This document shows, piece after piece, positions 1-8,542 of a stretch of 31,409 bases of DNA (position 1 is its first letter; the number at the start of each line of letters is the position of its first letter). The stretch is from Pelargonium nanum (Eukaryota; Streptophyta; Magnoliopsida; Geraniales; Geraniaceae). The notes under the pieces are model-generated. The model made no database searches. It worked only from the letters and a program-made list of their open reading frames with translations, and was not told the DNA's origin. Where the stretch lies: positions 1-31,409 of the forward strand of contig JAYMTF010000702.1 in assembly GCA_036897485.1 (NCBI GenBank), given 5' to 3'. The position numbers and the translations under genes are program-made.

Positions 1-13
1 GAAATGACACGTT

Positions 14-71
14 TGATAGTTCAGGAACCAAAATGGCACGAACTGGATAGTTCAGGGACCATTTTGGACAT
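14..71. repeat. Short direct repeat of a dispersed intergenic motif
   Basis: Two adjacent related units share the core GATAGTTCAGG(A/G)ACC followed by an AT-rich 'aaaatgg/attttgg' stretch. The first starts near 14 and the second near 46. Such repeated phrases are common in plant intergenic DNA and probably belong to a dispersed element that runs off the left edge of the window. No coding potential is seen. Confidence 0.5.
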
Positions 72-433
72 TTTTCATTTTATATATAAATGAATTGAAA
101 ACTGAATAGACTTAGCTGTGCAATAACTTTTTTGTTCTTTTAGTGTTCCAATTTAAGTGCAAAAGGTTATAGTTATGTTTTCTGTTGTAAAAAATATTGG
201 TAAGTTAACGTGAAATGTTAATTTGAAAAAATGTTACATAGCACAAATGCACAATACCAATGTGACGAATTATTACTAACTTCAAGGTGAGAATTTGAAA
301 AAAGAGGAGTTTCAAGGGTCATAACAAACAAAAATTGAGGTTAGAGGTTAAGGTTAAAATTTCTTCGAGTTCAAAGAAGAAAATTTATTTAACTCATAAA
401 TGATAATGTAACAAATTGCTGACATGACTGTTT

Positions 434-682
434 AACAAGTTGAGTTCAGCTAATCCTTACATTTTTTTTTAATCTAGAGTTTAGCATACAACTAATAATA
501 TATTCATAGGAAAATAAAGAATAGAACCTACCATGTTACATGGATGAAAATAAAAATTTAAAAATTGGAAGTTCAGATAACAAGTAAGATTTGAGTTCAA
601 CTAATCCTTTTCTTTTTAATCTAGAGTTTAGCCTACAACCAATAATATTTTTATCGGAAAATAAAGAATCGAGTCTACTAAT
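434..682. repeat. Diverged direct duplication (about 100-bp unit, offset about 150 bp)
   Basis: Copy A (about 434-533) and copy B (about 579-682) share the same ordered blocks: 'acaagt', 'tgagttca(g/a)ctaatcct', 'aatctagagtttagc', 'acaa(c/c)taataat' and 'gaaaataaagaat'. They differ by substitutions and small indels, so the duplication is old. No open frame spans it. It could be a local duplication or part of an unrecognised repeat. Confidence 0.7.
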
Positions 683-762
683 TTTTTATTTATCTTAAAT
701 CAAACTAATAAGATGTTGGAATTATAGTGTACTTGTTTCGCCCAAGTAAATATGTGAGAGCT

Positions 763-875
763 GCGTAGGAGGTCGTGGGTTCAAATCTCATTGCGTTGGG
801 TGGGGTGAGATTTGGGTTAAAAGGGGAGAGCTACCTCCTCCTATTGTGTAACTACTCAATTTTGAAAAAATATAT
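763..875 (+). mobile_element. tRNA-derived SINE-like insertion with 17-bp target-site duplication
   Basis: The 113-bp insert is bounded by perfect direct repeats GTAAATATGTGAGAGCT at 746-762 and 876-892, the hallmark of retroposition. Near its 5' end is a pol III B-box-like stretch, GGGTTCAAATC (777-787), and it ends in an A-rich tail (864-870). No clear A box precedes the B box, so the copy is probably 5'-truncated or the tRNA head has diverged. A second, inverted relative lies at about 20622-20702 and shares 'gttgcgt.gggtgg' and 'aaaaggggagagcta' blocks. Family name not known to me. Confidence 0.75.
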
Positions 876-899
876 GTAAATATGTGAGAGCTTTATGTA

Positions 900-948
900 G
901 GCGACTTAGCCTAAACTAAAAACTTATTGACTTAGGATACTTGCTCTC
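900..948. mobile_element. Terminal segment of a Mutator-like MITE (related to the intronic copy at 11008-11209)
   Basis: These 49 bases match the right end of the element at 11161-11209 at 41 of 49 positions without gaps, and both end in TTGCTCTC. The matching left end is not visible upstream, so this copy is either truncated or heavily decayed. The SINE at 763-875 lies just inside it, so this looks like a nested insertion into an older element. Confidence 0.65.
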
Positions 949-2001
949 TTTTACCCAAGCCAATTTGAATTAAATCCATATCAGACCCAAATCTGTGTCC
1001 AATCAATTCCAAAATTATCAAGAATTGCCCAGACTTGCCCAAGTTGCACTCCTGAGGCAGAGAGGATGGAGCATTTTCAATAGTAATTTAACAAACCATA
1101 TGGATTTATAAGCAATGGTTTCTTATCCATATTAGTTCAATTATTTGTCAACCTTACCTGACCAATATGTTCCTTTCCAGTTGTTGATTGGATAGAGACT
1201 AATTATGAACAATTTGCAACCACAATAAATAAATAAAGAAAAGAAAAAGGAGTCTGTGACATTTGGGAAAGAAGAAGAGAGGTTTAAATAATTAGTTTAA
1301 AAGAAAAAAGGAATGTCATTGTTAATTTAATACAGAGCTGAGTATTTAATGGTTTTGTGTTGAGTGACAAAGACAAGTGATATACAAGACCAAGGGAAAT
1401 ACTAGTTTTTACTTTTTACTGATTTGAACAACTCTTGTGTATCAAGCATTTGGTTTCCTGGGCAGAAAATTATGGCCCAGCAAATGAGAGTAGTTTATAA
1501 CAGAATCATCCATATGATCTACTTAGATGTTGACAAGACCAAAACCAAACAAATGAGAAGCTAAAATCCTGATCACAAACTAGATTCTTATATCTACCTG
1601 GGTTCTCAAAAATCAAACAGACCAAAACTCTTTACATTATGGTACAATCTCAATTATCAAACACTGCATATGTAAATTCTTTATTCAAAAATTGAAAAGA
1701 AAAAGAAAAAAAAAAAACACTTCAGGGGTAGACTTCAAATGTCTGAACAATCCATACCAATCATCAATAGTGATTTTCAAGATAGACAATTGTCATCAAC
1801 TGGATGAACGATCTCGTGTAACATCAAGCTTTAGAGAAAAGGTTGAGGAATGACAAAGATAGTTGCAAGGAATTGGTTACAAGATCCTCTAGCAAGGCTT
1901 CGGAAGTGGTAAGGAAGTTATGGACATTGAGGATTAGCTGGAGTTAGAAAGGCCGATAAAAGTGAGGCCGAGAAAATGGCCAAATTTGAACTTTTGAGAT
2001 C
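949..2001. other. Intergenic DNA without recognisable gene
   Basis: AT-rich sequence with short A-runs (about 1707-1720). No ORF with recognisable protein, tRNA or intact transposon was seen. The last part (about 1900-2001) may belong to the retrotransposon scrap that follows, because it leads into it without a break. Confidence 0.6.
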
Positions 2002-2130
2002 ACCTCCCCCTATCCTCAAAGGCTCCAAAAAAGAAGCAGAATGATGATCCTGAGTGTAACAAATTTGTTGAGGTTTTGAGTCAATCACACATCAACGATC
2101 TGTTGATCGAAGCTTTAGAGAGGTTTTGAG
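2002..2130 (+). pseudogene. Decayed Ty3/gypsy-like gag fragment, frameshifted
   Basis: Translation from 2002 gives SPYPQRLQKRSR, and a second frame from 2043 gives DDPECNKFVEVLSQSHIN, then DLLIEALERF and a stop. Together these resemble the linker of plant Ty3/gypsy gag-pol polyproteins, where a P-rich 'PxxFPQRL+K' stretch is followed by 'FxxFLxxxxxLHINxPxxEAL'. The two parts lie in different frames, so at least one indel separates them. No LTRs, RT or integrase are seen nearby. Assignment rests on motif order alone. Confidence 0.55.
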
Positions 2131-2421
2131 CTAATAGACTAAAGCTTACTATGTAATAGAATAGAGTTACAAGTATATATTAGAATAGAAATAGTGATTG
2201 AATCATAATAATAAAAATTCATATCAACATTTGAAATATATTACTTTTCATCCAAATAACCATCTCATCATGTTCCATAAGAGAAGACACACATGTTCTT
2301 GATCAATGAAAGAGAAGTTAATATTAACACATATAAACATGGTTTAAGAGCAATCAAAAGAAAAAGCCTTGTACTTGGTCGTGTATTTTTCTACATGACA
2401 ATACATTAGAAAAAGATGATT

Positions 2422-3499
2422 CTAATCCATGGTATCAAAACTTGGAGCATACCAACCTAACTCATCAACGATCATCTTCATTCTTTGTTCTTGTCCCTTG
2501 GAATCCCCCAAGGCAGTTGTGAAAGGGTATACATAAGTCACTTTTGTGGCCATACACCTATACGAAGCCACATCTCCTTTCACCAAGAACTCCACCACAT
2601 CCCGCCCACCAAACCCTCCTGCATCCATCTCAGCTTGCAGATACTTGCCTGGTTTGATCATCAAGTTCAACAACTAATAGTTCAGCAACAATATTCCCAA
2701 CAACAATGCTTCTTCTACTCCTAAATTTGCATTACTAGTCAATATTGATTAGATAATAAATAAAAAACATGGACAACAGTGCTACTACTGCAACTACTAC
2801 TAAAAGAAACATCATATTTGCACTTGTTAAGTCCCATTACCATTTGGGGTATCTTCAACAACCATGATCTTTGCATTTTTCTGGGTTTGCAGGATTGCTT
2901 CTTGCAATTTCTGCAAATATCAAACATTTCATTTCCCACAAAAGTCAAAATGAAACCCAAATTGGAAACAGATATATATGATGTTTCACTGTAAAACCTG
3001 AATGGCATTCTCTTTAGAATTGTCAGGAATTGTCAATGGGAAAGCAAAAGAAGCTGATTTAGGGTTTGTGGATATGCATCCTGGATTTGTTGGTGGGCAA
3101 GGTCTAATTTTTCTACAAGAAACAGAACAATGCATAAGAAAAACAATGAGTGGCCACAATTAAGAAACCAGCAAAATGGAGATTAGGAAAATACCCATTA
3201 TCAAGTCCAGTGAGCAAGTTCTTGGATTGAGAAAATGGGGTGGTGGGAGAGAGCAGAGATGGGGTATTGGAGCTGAGGCCATTGAGGGAAGGGATGGCCA
3301 AGGAAGGTAGTGGGCAATTTAATGTCACAGTGAGGGCTATGGATAGCAGAGTGGGTACAACCACAAGAAATGGTTTTGAATTGGGATTTAAGGAAGTGGG
3401 TTTTGGGTTTTGATGAAGGTGACCAGAAGTTGTGGTTGATGAAGGGTGTTTGGTGACTGAGAAAATTGGAGGGAGAAGAAGAAGAGTACTCAGACCCAT
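2422..3499 (-). CDS. Thylakoid lumen DUF1499 protein (thylakoid lumenal 17.9 kDa-like)
   Basis: Coding exons are complement(2422..2648, 2841..2910, 2998..3112, 3195..3499), giving 717 bp and 238 residues with consistent phases and GT/AG introns. Residues 1-42 are Ser/Pro/Thr/Asn-rich like a chloroplast transit peptide. Residues 43-68 form a hydrophobic thylakoid-transfer helix ending PSLA, a plausible lumenal processing site. No twin arginine precedes it, so a Sec route is more likely than Tat. The mature part carries RPCPPTNPGCISTN (from residue 105), which opens DUF1499, and ends with the conserved DVVEFLVKGD and KVTYVYPFTTALGDSKGQ stretches. Its biochemical role is unknown; the location and family are inferred. 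The name rests on resemblance to the Arabidopsis 17.9-kDa lumen protein, which I recall as DUF1499. The ATG at 3497-3499 is the first that gives a transit peptide. The tRNA-Ser lies about 120 bp upstream on the other strand. Confidence 0.87.
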
Positions 3500-3618
3500 C
3501 TTTCTTATCCTTCCCTGGAAAAAAAGATAAATTATCAGGACAGGTTTTATTCTATTCTAGAAATACTTATGATGTTCTTTGTTATTAAATAATAATGTTC
3601 GATTTCATAAAACCAAAG

Positions 3619-3700
3619 GTCGATATGTCCGAGTGGTTAAGGAGACAGACTTGAAATCTGTTGGGCTTCGCCCGCGCAGGTTCGAACCCTGCTGTCGACG
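3619..3700 (+). tRNA. tRNA-Ser (anticodon UGA)
   Basis: An 82-nt cloverleaf without intron. The acceptor stem pairs GTCGATA (3619-3625) with TGTCGAC (3693-3699), including one G-U, and the discriminator is G (3700), as expected for Ser. The anticodon stem is ACAGA/TCTGT with the loop at 3650-3656 and anticodon TGA at 3652-3654. The long variable arm contains TGGGCTTCGCCCG, which is typical of class II tRNAs, and the T arm holds the B box GGTTCGAACCC. A T-run at 3713-3717 can serve as the pol III terminator, and CAA lies just upstream (about 3613). CCA is not encoded, so this is a nuclear gene. Confidence 0.96.
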
Positions 3701-3874
3701 TTTATATATGTATTTTTCACATTCATAAAATGTACACTCATTTTGAAATGAAAATGTTTAATGACTCTTTAGGAAAAAAAAAAAATAATAATTGAGTGTA
3801 GGTGGGGGTAACTATGCTTTTGTGGTATAGGCTGAGGTTGGTTTGGCTGAGCGTTTAGCTTTACGTTTAGGTCT

Positions 3875-4127
3875 TTGTTTGACGGGAGTGTATTGGGTGT
3901 AGAATTTTTTTTGGTGAAAGTGAATGAGTGCAGGAACCGAACTTCAGTCTTTGAAGAGTTCATGTTATTGCAAGTTGATAGACGGACAAATCATGTGCAA
4001 GATTTTATGGCAAAACTTTGTTATTCTAATTTATCGGATTGTAACTTATTATCTCACCCTCCTATGATGATTGTAATCGTATCTCGGACTCTATGGTTTT
4101 TTAATGAAATTTCAGATAAAAAAAAAA
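3875..4127 (+). pseudogene. 5'-truncated LINE tail with RNase H-like remnant
   Basis: The frame encodes RRTNHVQDFMAKL (3980-4018), which fits the plant non-LTR RNase H pattern 'R-x-x-N-x-x-A-D-x-L-A-K-L' with the conserved A replaced. A 'PP' follows, as in those domains. The stretch then ends with TTTTTTAATGAAATTTCAG and a run of A to 4127, the usual 3' end of plant LINEs. The key Asp survives, but nothing upstream of the RNase H end is present. No clear target-site duplication was found. The open frame here is therefore a transposon relic, not a host gene. Confidence 0.5.
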
Positions 4128-4798
4128 GTATATGCTCCTCACATGGAGCTGGAAGACAATGAAAATAGAAGAAAAAAAAGGAGATTATGGCTTAGTTTCC
4201 ATATCTTACATGGGAAATGCCAGCTACTACAATCTAAACACATTGCTAGAATTAAGAAATAGATTTTGTTTGGATTGATGATGACCAATGGGTTCACGGG
4301 TGCTCATAATTGAAAACTGAATGAACTGTGGAGTTGGCCAATTTGCATTGCTACAAACCATCCACATCTTCATATCCACATTTTTTTTAACCACTTGTAT
4401 TTTGTTGCTCTCTGCCATTTTCTTTCTCACATGAAGCTTCTCTCCTCATATTTTTGTTTGCTACCAACTCTACAAAAACAACCAGCAGTGCCACTGAAAT
4501 TGAGAGGACATGTGGTACAAATTGTTGTTTAGCTATACATAGTTACATACAACCACAAAGAAGTCACAAGCTCTGGTTTGTATAAACTTGGCTTACACCT
4601 TCACATTGAGCAATAAATTATAATGGTTACATTCCAGATTCCACTAACCTGGACAATACTTTGAAGCAGTTTACAAGAGAACAACCAAATAGCTTCAGCT
4701 ACAAGGCATTGCTTGCTTGTTTCTTTGTATGGGGCTTGAACACCTATAGATACATATAAAATGGCAGGGTTTCTCCTAGAATGATATGATATGATATG
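4128..4798. other. Intergenic, includes probable 3' flank of the phospholipase C gene
   Basis: No recognisable gene. Short minus-strand frames here have no family resemblance. The part adjoining 4798 is probably the 3'UTR of the minus-strand phospholipase gene; its polyadenylation point cannot be set from sequence alone. Confidence 0.5.
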
Positions 4799-6902
4799 TT
4801 AATGGTGAACAGAGGGCCTGGTGGTGAGTGAGGATCTCATATCTACAATGGCAGATTCGTCCGCCCCTAAATTGATGGCCTCTTTACTTGCTCTTATGAA
4901 CCTTGCAATAGCACCTTTGACATACTGATGCGCATCTTTCACACTCATTTTCTTGCTCATTTCGTTTGGGAAGCTGCTCAAGAAGTGGTCTCCGGTGAGA
5001 ACAGCGGCTAATTGAACCACCTCACCCTGAAACTCGGATAGCTTGGCATCTTCTTTTGCTTCTGTGCTCCTCAATGGTGTCACGTCTGGCAAGGTCACTG
5101 CAACAAATCCATAGATCAAGCAATTTTCTTTCACGAATAGTTTAGAGTCCCAAACAAATAGATAGATAGATACCTGGGCAATCAGTTCTCGGAGAGGTTA
5201 AGCCACCGACAACATCCTCAAATGTACCAGCCCAAGCATCTCGGTGAGTCAAGAAGTTAGAGCTGAGGTTGAACATTTTCTTTATGGTTGCCGGGATGGA
5301 AGAGTGCTCGAACTCTGAGTGCGGAGTAGGTCCTTTCGGACTACTTACCACTGCCCAAACACCAAACAACACATTAAATAACAATGTATGCTACTAATTC
5401 AGGGCTTCAAATGATGTCAACATTATGCACATTGTTACTTTCATCAAATAGCAGACCAAACCACAAACATAAAATCAAAACTAAGGAAAATATCAAAATA
5501 TGTTGACCCTCCAACACATTCCAACCAAAAAAGACTAAAAAGTTACAAGACTAAGCAAGCAATCCTAATCCAATACTACACACAAAAACAAAATTGGTCA
5601 TCTGATTTTGAATAACACCTTAACGATACAAACTTCACCAAACAAAGCATCATTGGCAAGAAAATCAATAGCAAAAACACACAACATAAGTAATTAGGAA
5701 TTATGGGGATGGTAGGCAGGGGCCTGTTTAGTTATGAAGTATAGAGAACATAAAACTAAAAACTGAAAACGCAAATAGAAAACAGAAAATGAAAACTGTT
5801 TTCTACAACTAAACGGGCCATTACCAGTTCCTTTCTTGATCCAAGGAGACACCATAATGGTGGGAACCCGAACGCCGAGGCGATCGAACTTGAAGAAATA
5901 AGGAGCAGGACCAGTGTTGCCATCAGGATTAGGCACATTGACATAAGGAGTCTCCACATGATCAAAGAAGCCACCATGCTCATCATAAGTGATGACCAAA
6001 AGAGTCTGATTCCACTGAGGACTAGCCCTCAGCGTCTCATACACCTCCTTCACCAGCATCTGCCCATTGGCAACATCATGCGATGGATGGTCATCGTTCG
6101 CCGGGACGGCGGCGAGATCAAAGTACCGAGGCTCAATCACAGTCAAGCTCGGGAGCTTCCCATCTCTCGCATCTCTCTTGAACTTGAAATCGAACAAGTG
6201 GAACTTCGATATATACTTCAATTTCCTCAAATTTCTGTAGAACAGGGTCGTGGGTATGTTCTGGAAGTAAATCCCAAAATCGATTCCGTTCTCGTGGAGC
6301 GAATCGAAGATGGTTTTTTGGGGATAGCCCAGAGCCAGCTGTTTGGGGATGTGGCTGGTGGAGCCGTGGGAGGTGGCGGAGTAGGCGAAGAGGCGGTTGG
6401 GCTGGGTGGGGCCGGGGATGGAGGAGAACCACCGGTCGAAGACGGCGAATTCGCGGACGAGAGCGGCGTAGACGGGGACGGAGTCGGGCCGGAAGCCTTT
6501 CATGACGGTTTCAGAGAGGTTGGGGGAGACGGAGAGGGCTTGCTCGACGAAGCCGCTCATGGAGGGGAAGGGGCCGGAGCCGAAGACCTGCTTCTCCACG
6601 TCCTCGAAGGAGTGACCCGGATCTGGATCGACGAACTGGGCGTCGTCGGAGAAGCAGATGGATTCGGGGTCGTGGTGTTTGGTGGAGACGGGGTTGCATT
6701 CGTCGCCGGTGACGCCATTGATGGCGGGGTTGATTGAGGTCATCCAGCCCAGCATGTGGTCGAAGGAGCGATTTTCGAGAACCAGAACCACAATGGTTTT
6801 GATGGGTTGTTGCTGGTTCTGGGCTTGGGAGAGAGATGAGAGAGTGAGGAGGAGGAGGAGGGAAATGGAAGCTGGTGGTGCTCTGTTTCTGGGTTTTGTC
6901 AT
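4799..6902 (-). CDS. NPC2/NPC6: Non-specific phospholipase C (NPC2/NPC6 type), secretory
   Basis: Coding exons complement(4799..5097, 5174..5350, 5825..6902) give 1554 bp and 517 residues, a usual length for plant NPCs. The enzyme hydrolyses phosphatidylcholine and related lipids to diacylglycerol and a phospho-headgroup. Residues 1-27 form a signal peptide ending SQA. The phosphoesterase signatures are all present: ENRSFDH (43-49), [13 protein letters not shown] (166-170), NDDHPSHD and DEHGG (307-311), followed by [12 protein letters not shown] and, after the first splice, [10 protein letters not shown]. The DECNPV and FGSG/GFVEQAL wording fits the NPC2/NPC6 group rather than NPC3-5, but I cannot separate the two by eye. 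Exon 1 is markedly GC-rich compared with its flanks, which explains long shadow frames on the plus strand. The start at 6900-6902 gives the signal peptide directly. The catalytic core is intact, so the gene is likely functional. Confidence 0.93.
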
Positions 6903-7125
6903 GGCTAGCTGCAGAGAGAAGAAGACAGTGGAGTGTGGGCAAATTGCAATGGACTCAATAAGTGGAAATGGATTGAGTAAAGTGAAAGAGATGGTGGAGA
7001 AGCTGTGTTCGTTGCTTAGATTTTTAGTAGAATTAGCATGTGATGTAAGAGACAGAGAGAGAATCTAAAAATGTGAGAGTGTCCAGAGACAGAGAGTGTG
7101 AAACTGAAAGAAAAGAAGCTTCTGG

Positions 7126-7135
7126 TTTATATAAT
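7126..7135 (-). promoter_or_regulatory. Probable TATA box of the phospholipase C gene
   Basis: On the minus strand this reads ATTATATAAA, about 225 bp upstream of the ATG at 6902. The intervening leader is purine/pyrimidine-biased (GA-rich on the plus strand), as plant 5'UTRs often are. Placement is by motif and position only. Confidence 0.5.
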
Positions 7136-7140
7136 GGTTT

Positions 7141-8542
7141 TTTGCGAATCATAGTGGAGTAAATGACGGCAATAAATTTCTAGTGTTGACTGTTGAGTGT
7201 AGATTCTATTGTGGGTAATTTTAAATTGGTCAAATAATACACCCATCTTTTTCGCCCAAATTCAGTTCTAAGTTCTCACCAAGGAGAGATTGCGATGCAT
7301 AATGTATTGCATGGTACATCATCAGATCAAACCACCATCACCATCAAGTAGAAGTGTTTGGTTTCAACATAGAATTTCATTTTGTAACGTTGTGGTTAAT
7401 CGAATCTGAAAACTACTGTAACACGTGAACTTATTTTTCTTTCTAGTTTTCTCATCAGTAAATAAAGATGTTAAAATGACATTGTTCATCCAATCATATG
7501 TAAATACTAATGTATGAAATAAGTTTTTTCATTTACAATAACCATACAACAATTTTTCAACTCAAAACTTGAACATATTTTCAATGGAGGTTGAACACCA
7601 GCAGCTACTCTTCAATGGAAGCTCAATACCAGTAGAAACAAAAATCAATTGTGTAGGATCTGAGACTCTCCCTCTTATCTTCTTCCTTTTATACAACTAA
7701 AGTAATCATTACTAAAATTTTAAGCAACATATGCAAATCTTATCTTTGACTCTTTTAACATAGTGGTTGTTGGTCTTAATATGTCTTTACTTTCTGGAGA
7801 GTATCATTCATGACAACAACTCACTTCTTCTAACCTTCTTCATCACACCACAACAACCCTATTTTTGAGGGCATAATGGTCTTTCTCACACACAAATCAG
7901 CTCCTTAAAGCCAACATTGTTTGTCTCCTTTAAACTGTGCCTATGTGGCGCCTCCTTTAGTGATTGTTTGGGAACACGAGGGTCCAAAAACCGATTGAGT
8001 GAAAGAAACATATGGGTGTACAGCAAAAGATTTAAAATATATTAAATATACTTGTACGATATGTTCATGAGCTCAGGAAAACCTCATCCGGTTCATTTTA
8101 AAAAAAAAATCTCACATTGGCTATGGAGAACATGTTCTAAATCCAAAATCTCAATAAATTCAGAAGACCTCAAATCATGTAACCTTATAATTAAATTATC
8201 AATTCGGTATTTTAAAAAACAATTGGCATACCAAATTGTTCCTTTTGAATTAAAATAAAAACTTTTATTATCTTTAGGATCCATATATATCCAGTCGAGA
8301 GCAAGACAACATTGAACAAGTAATAACAGAAGGTACAGAAAAATGAAATGAATTTTATAGGTTGTTTTACAAATATAATTTACTGAGGTTGGACAAATAT
8401 CCATATATATAGATGGAAATGTTACAGAAACGAAACTATATTTACAAGTGCAATTTCACACCTCAGTGAAACAAATAAAAGCAGCACCAGCAGACAAACA
8501 AATATCAATTGTAAGCTGTGAGTTGTGCATGTTGGGAGTGAA
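7141..8542. other. Intergenic between the CBSCBSPB 3' end and the phospholipase promoter
   Basis: No recognisable gene or intact transposon. The right-hand part (about 8400-8542) probably contains the 3'UTR of the minus-strand CBSCBSPB gene. The left part is upstream sequence of the phospholipase gene. Short frames on both strands have no recognisable product. Confidence 0.55.

Noticed and set aside
2422..2673. Lumen-protein last exon starting at 2673
   Set aside because: The reading begins at TTG inside the intron. Phase and the acceptor CCAG at 2649-2652 place the exon start at 2648, giving PNGKYLQAE.
5958..6737. Long plus-strand frame of 259 codons
   Set aside because: It is the antisense shadow of the GC-rich first exon of the phospholipase C gene. 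The translation is Gly/Asp/Val-rich and has no family resemblance.
6133..6942. Other frames over phospholipase exon 1
   Set aside because: Low-complexity Pro/Arg/Leu translations caused by the same GC-rich codon use; the true frame has all catalytic motifs.
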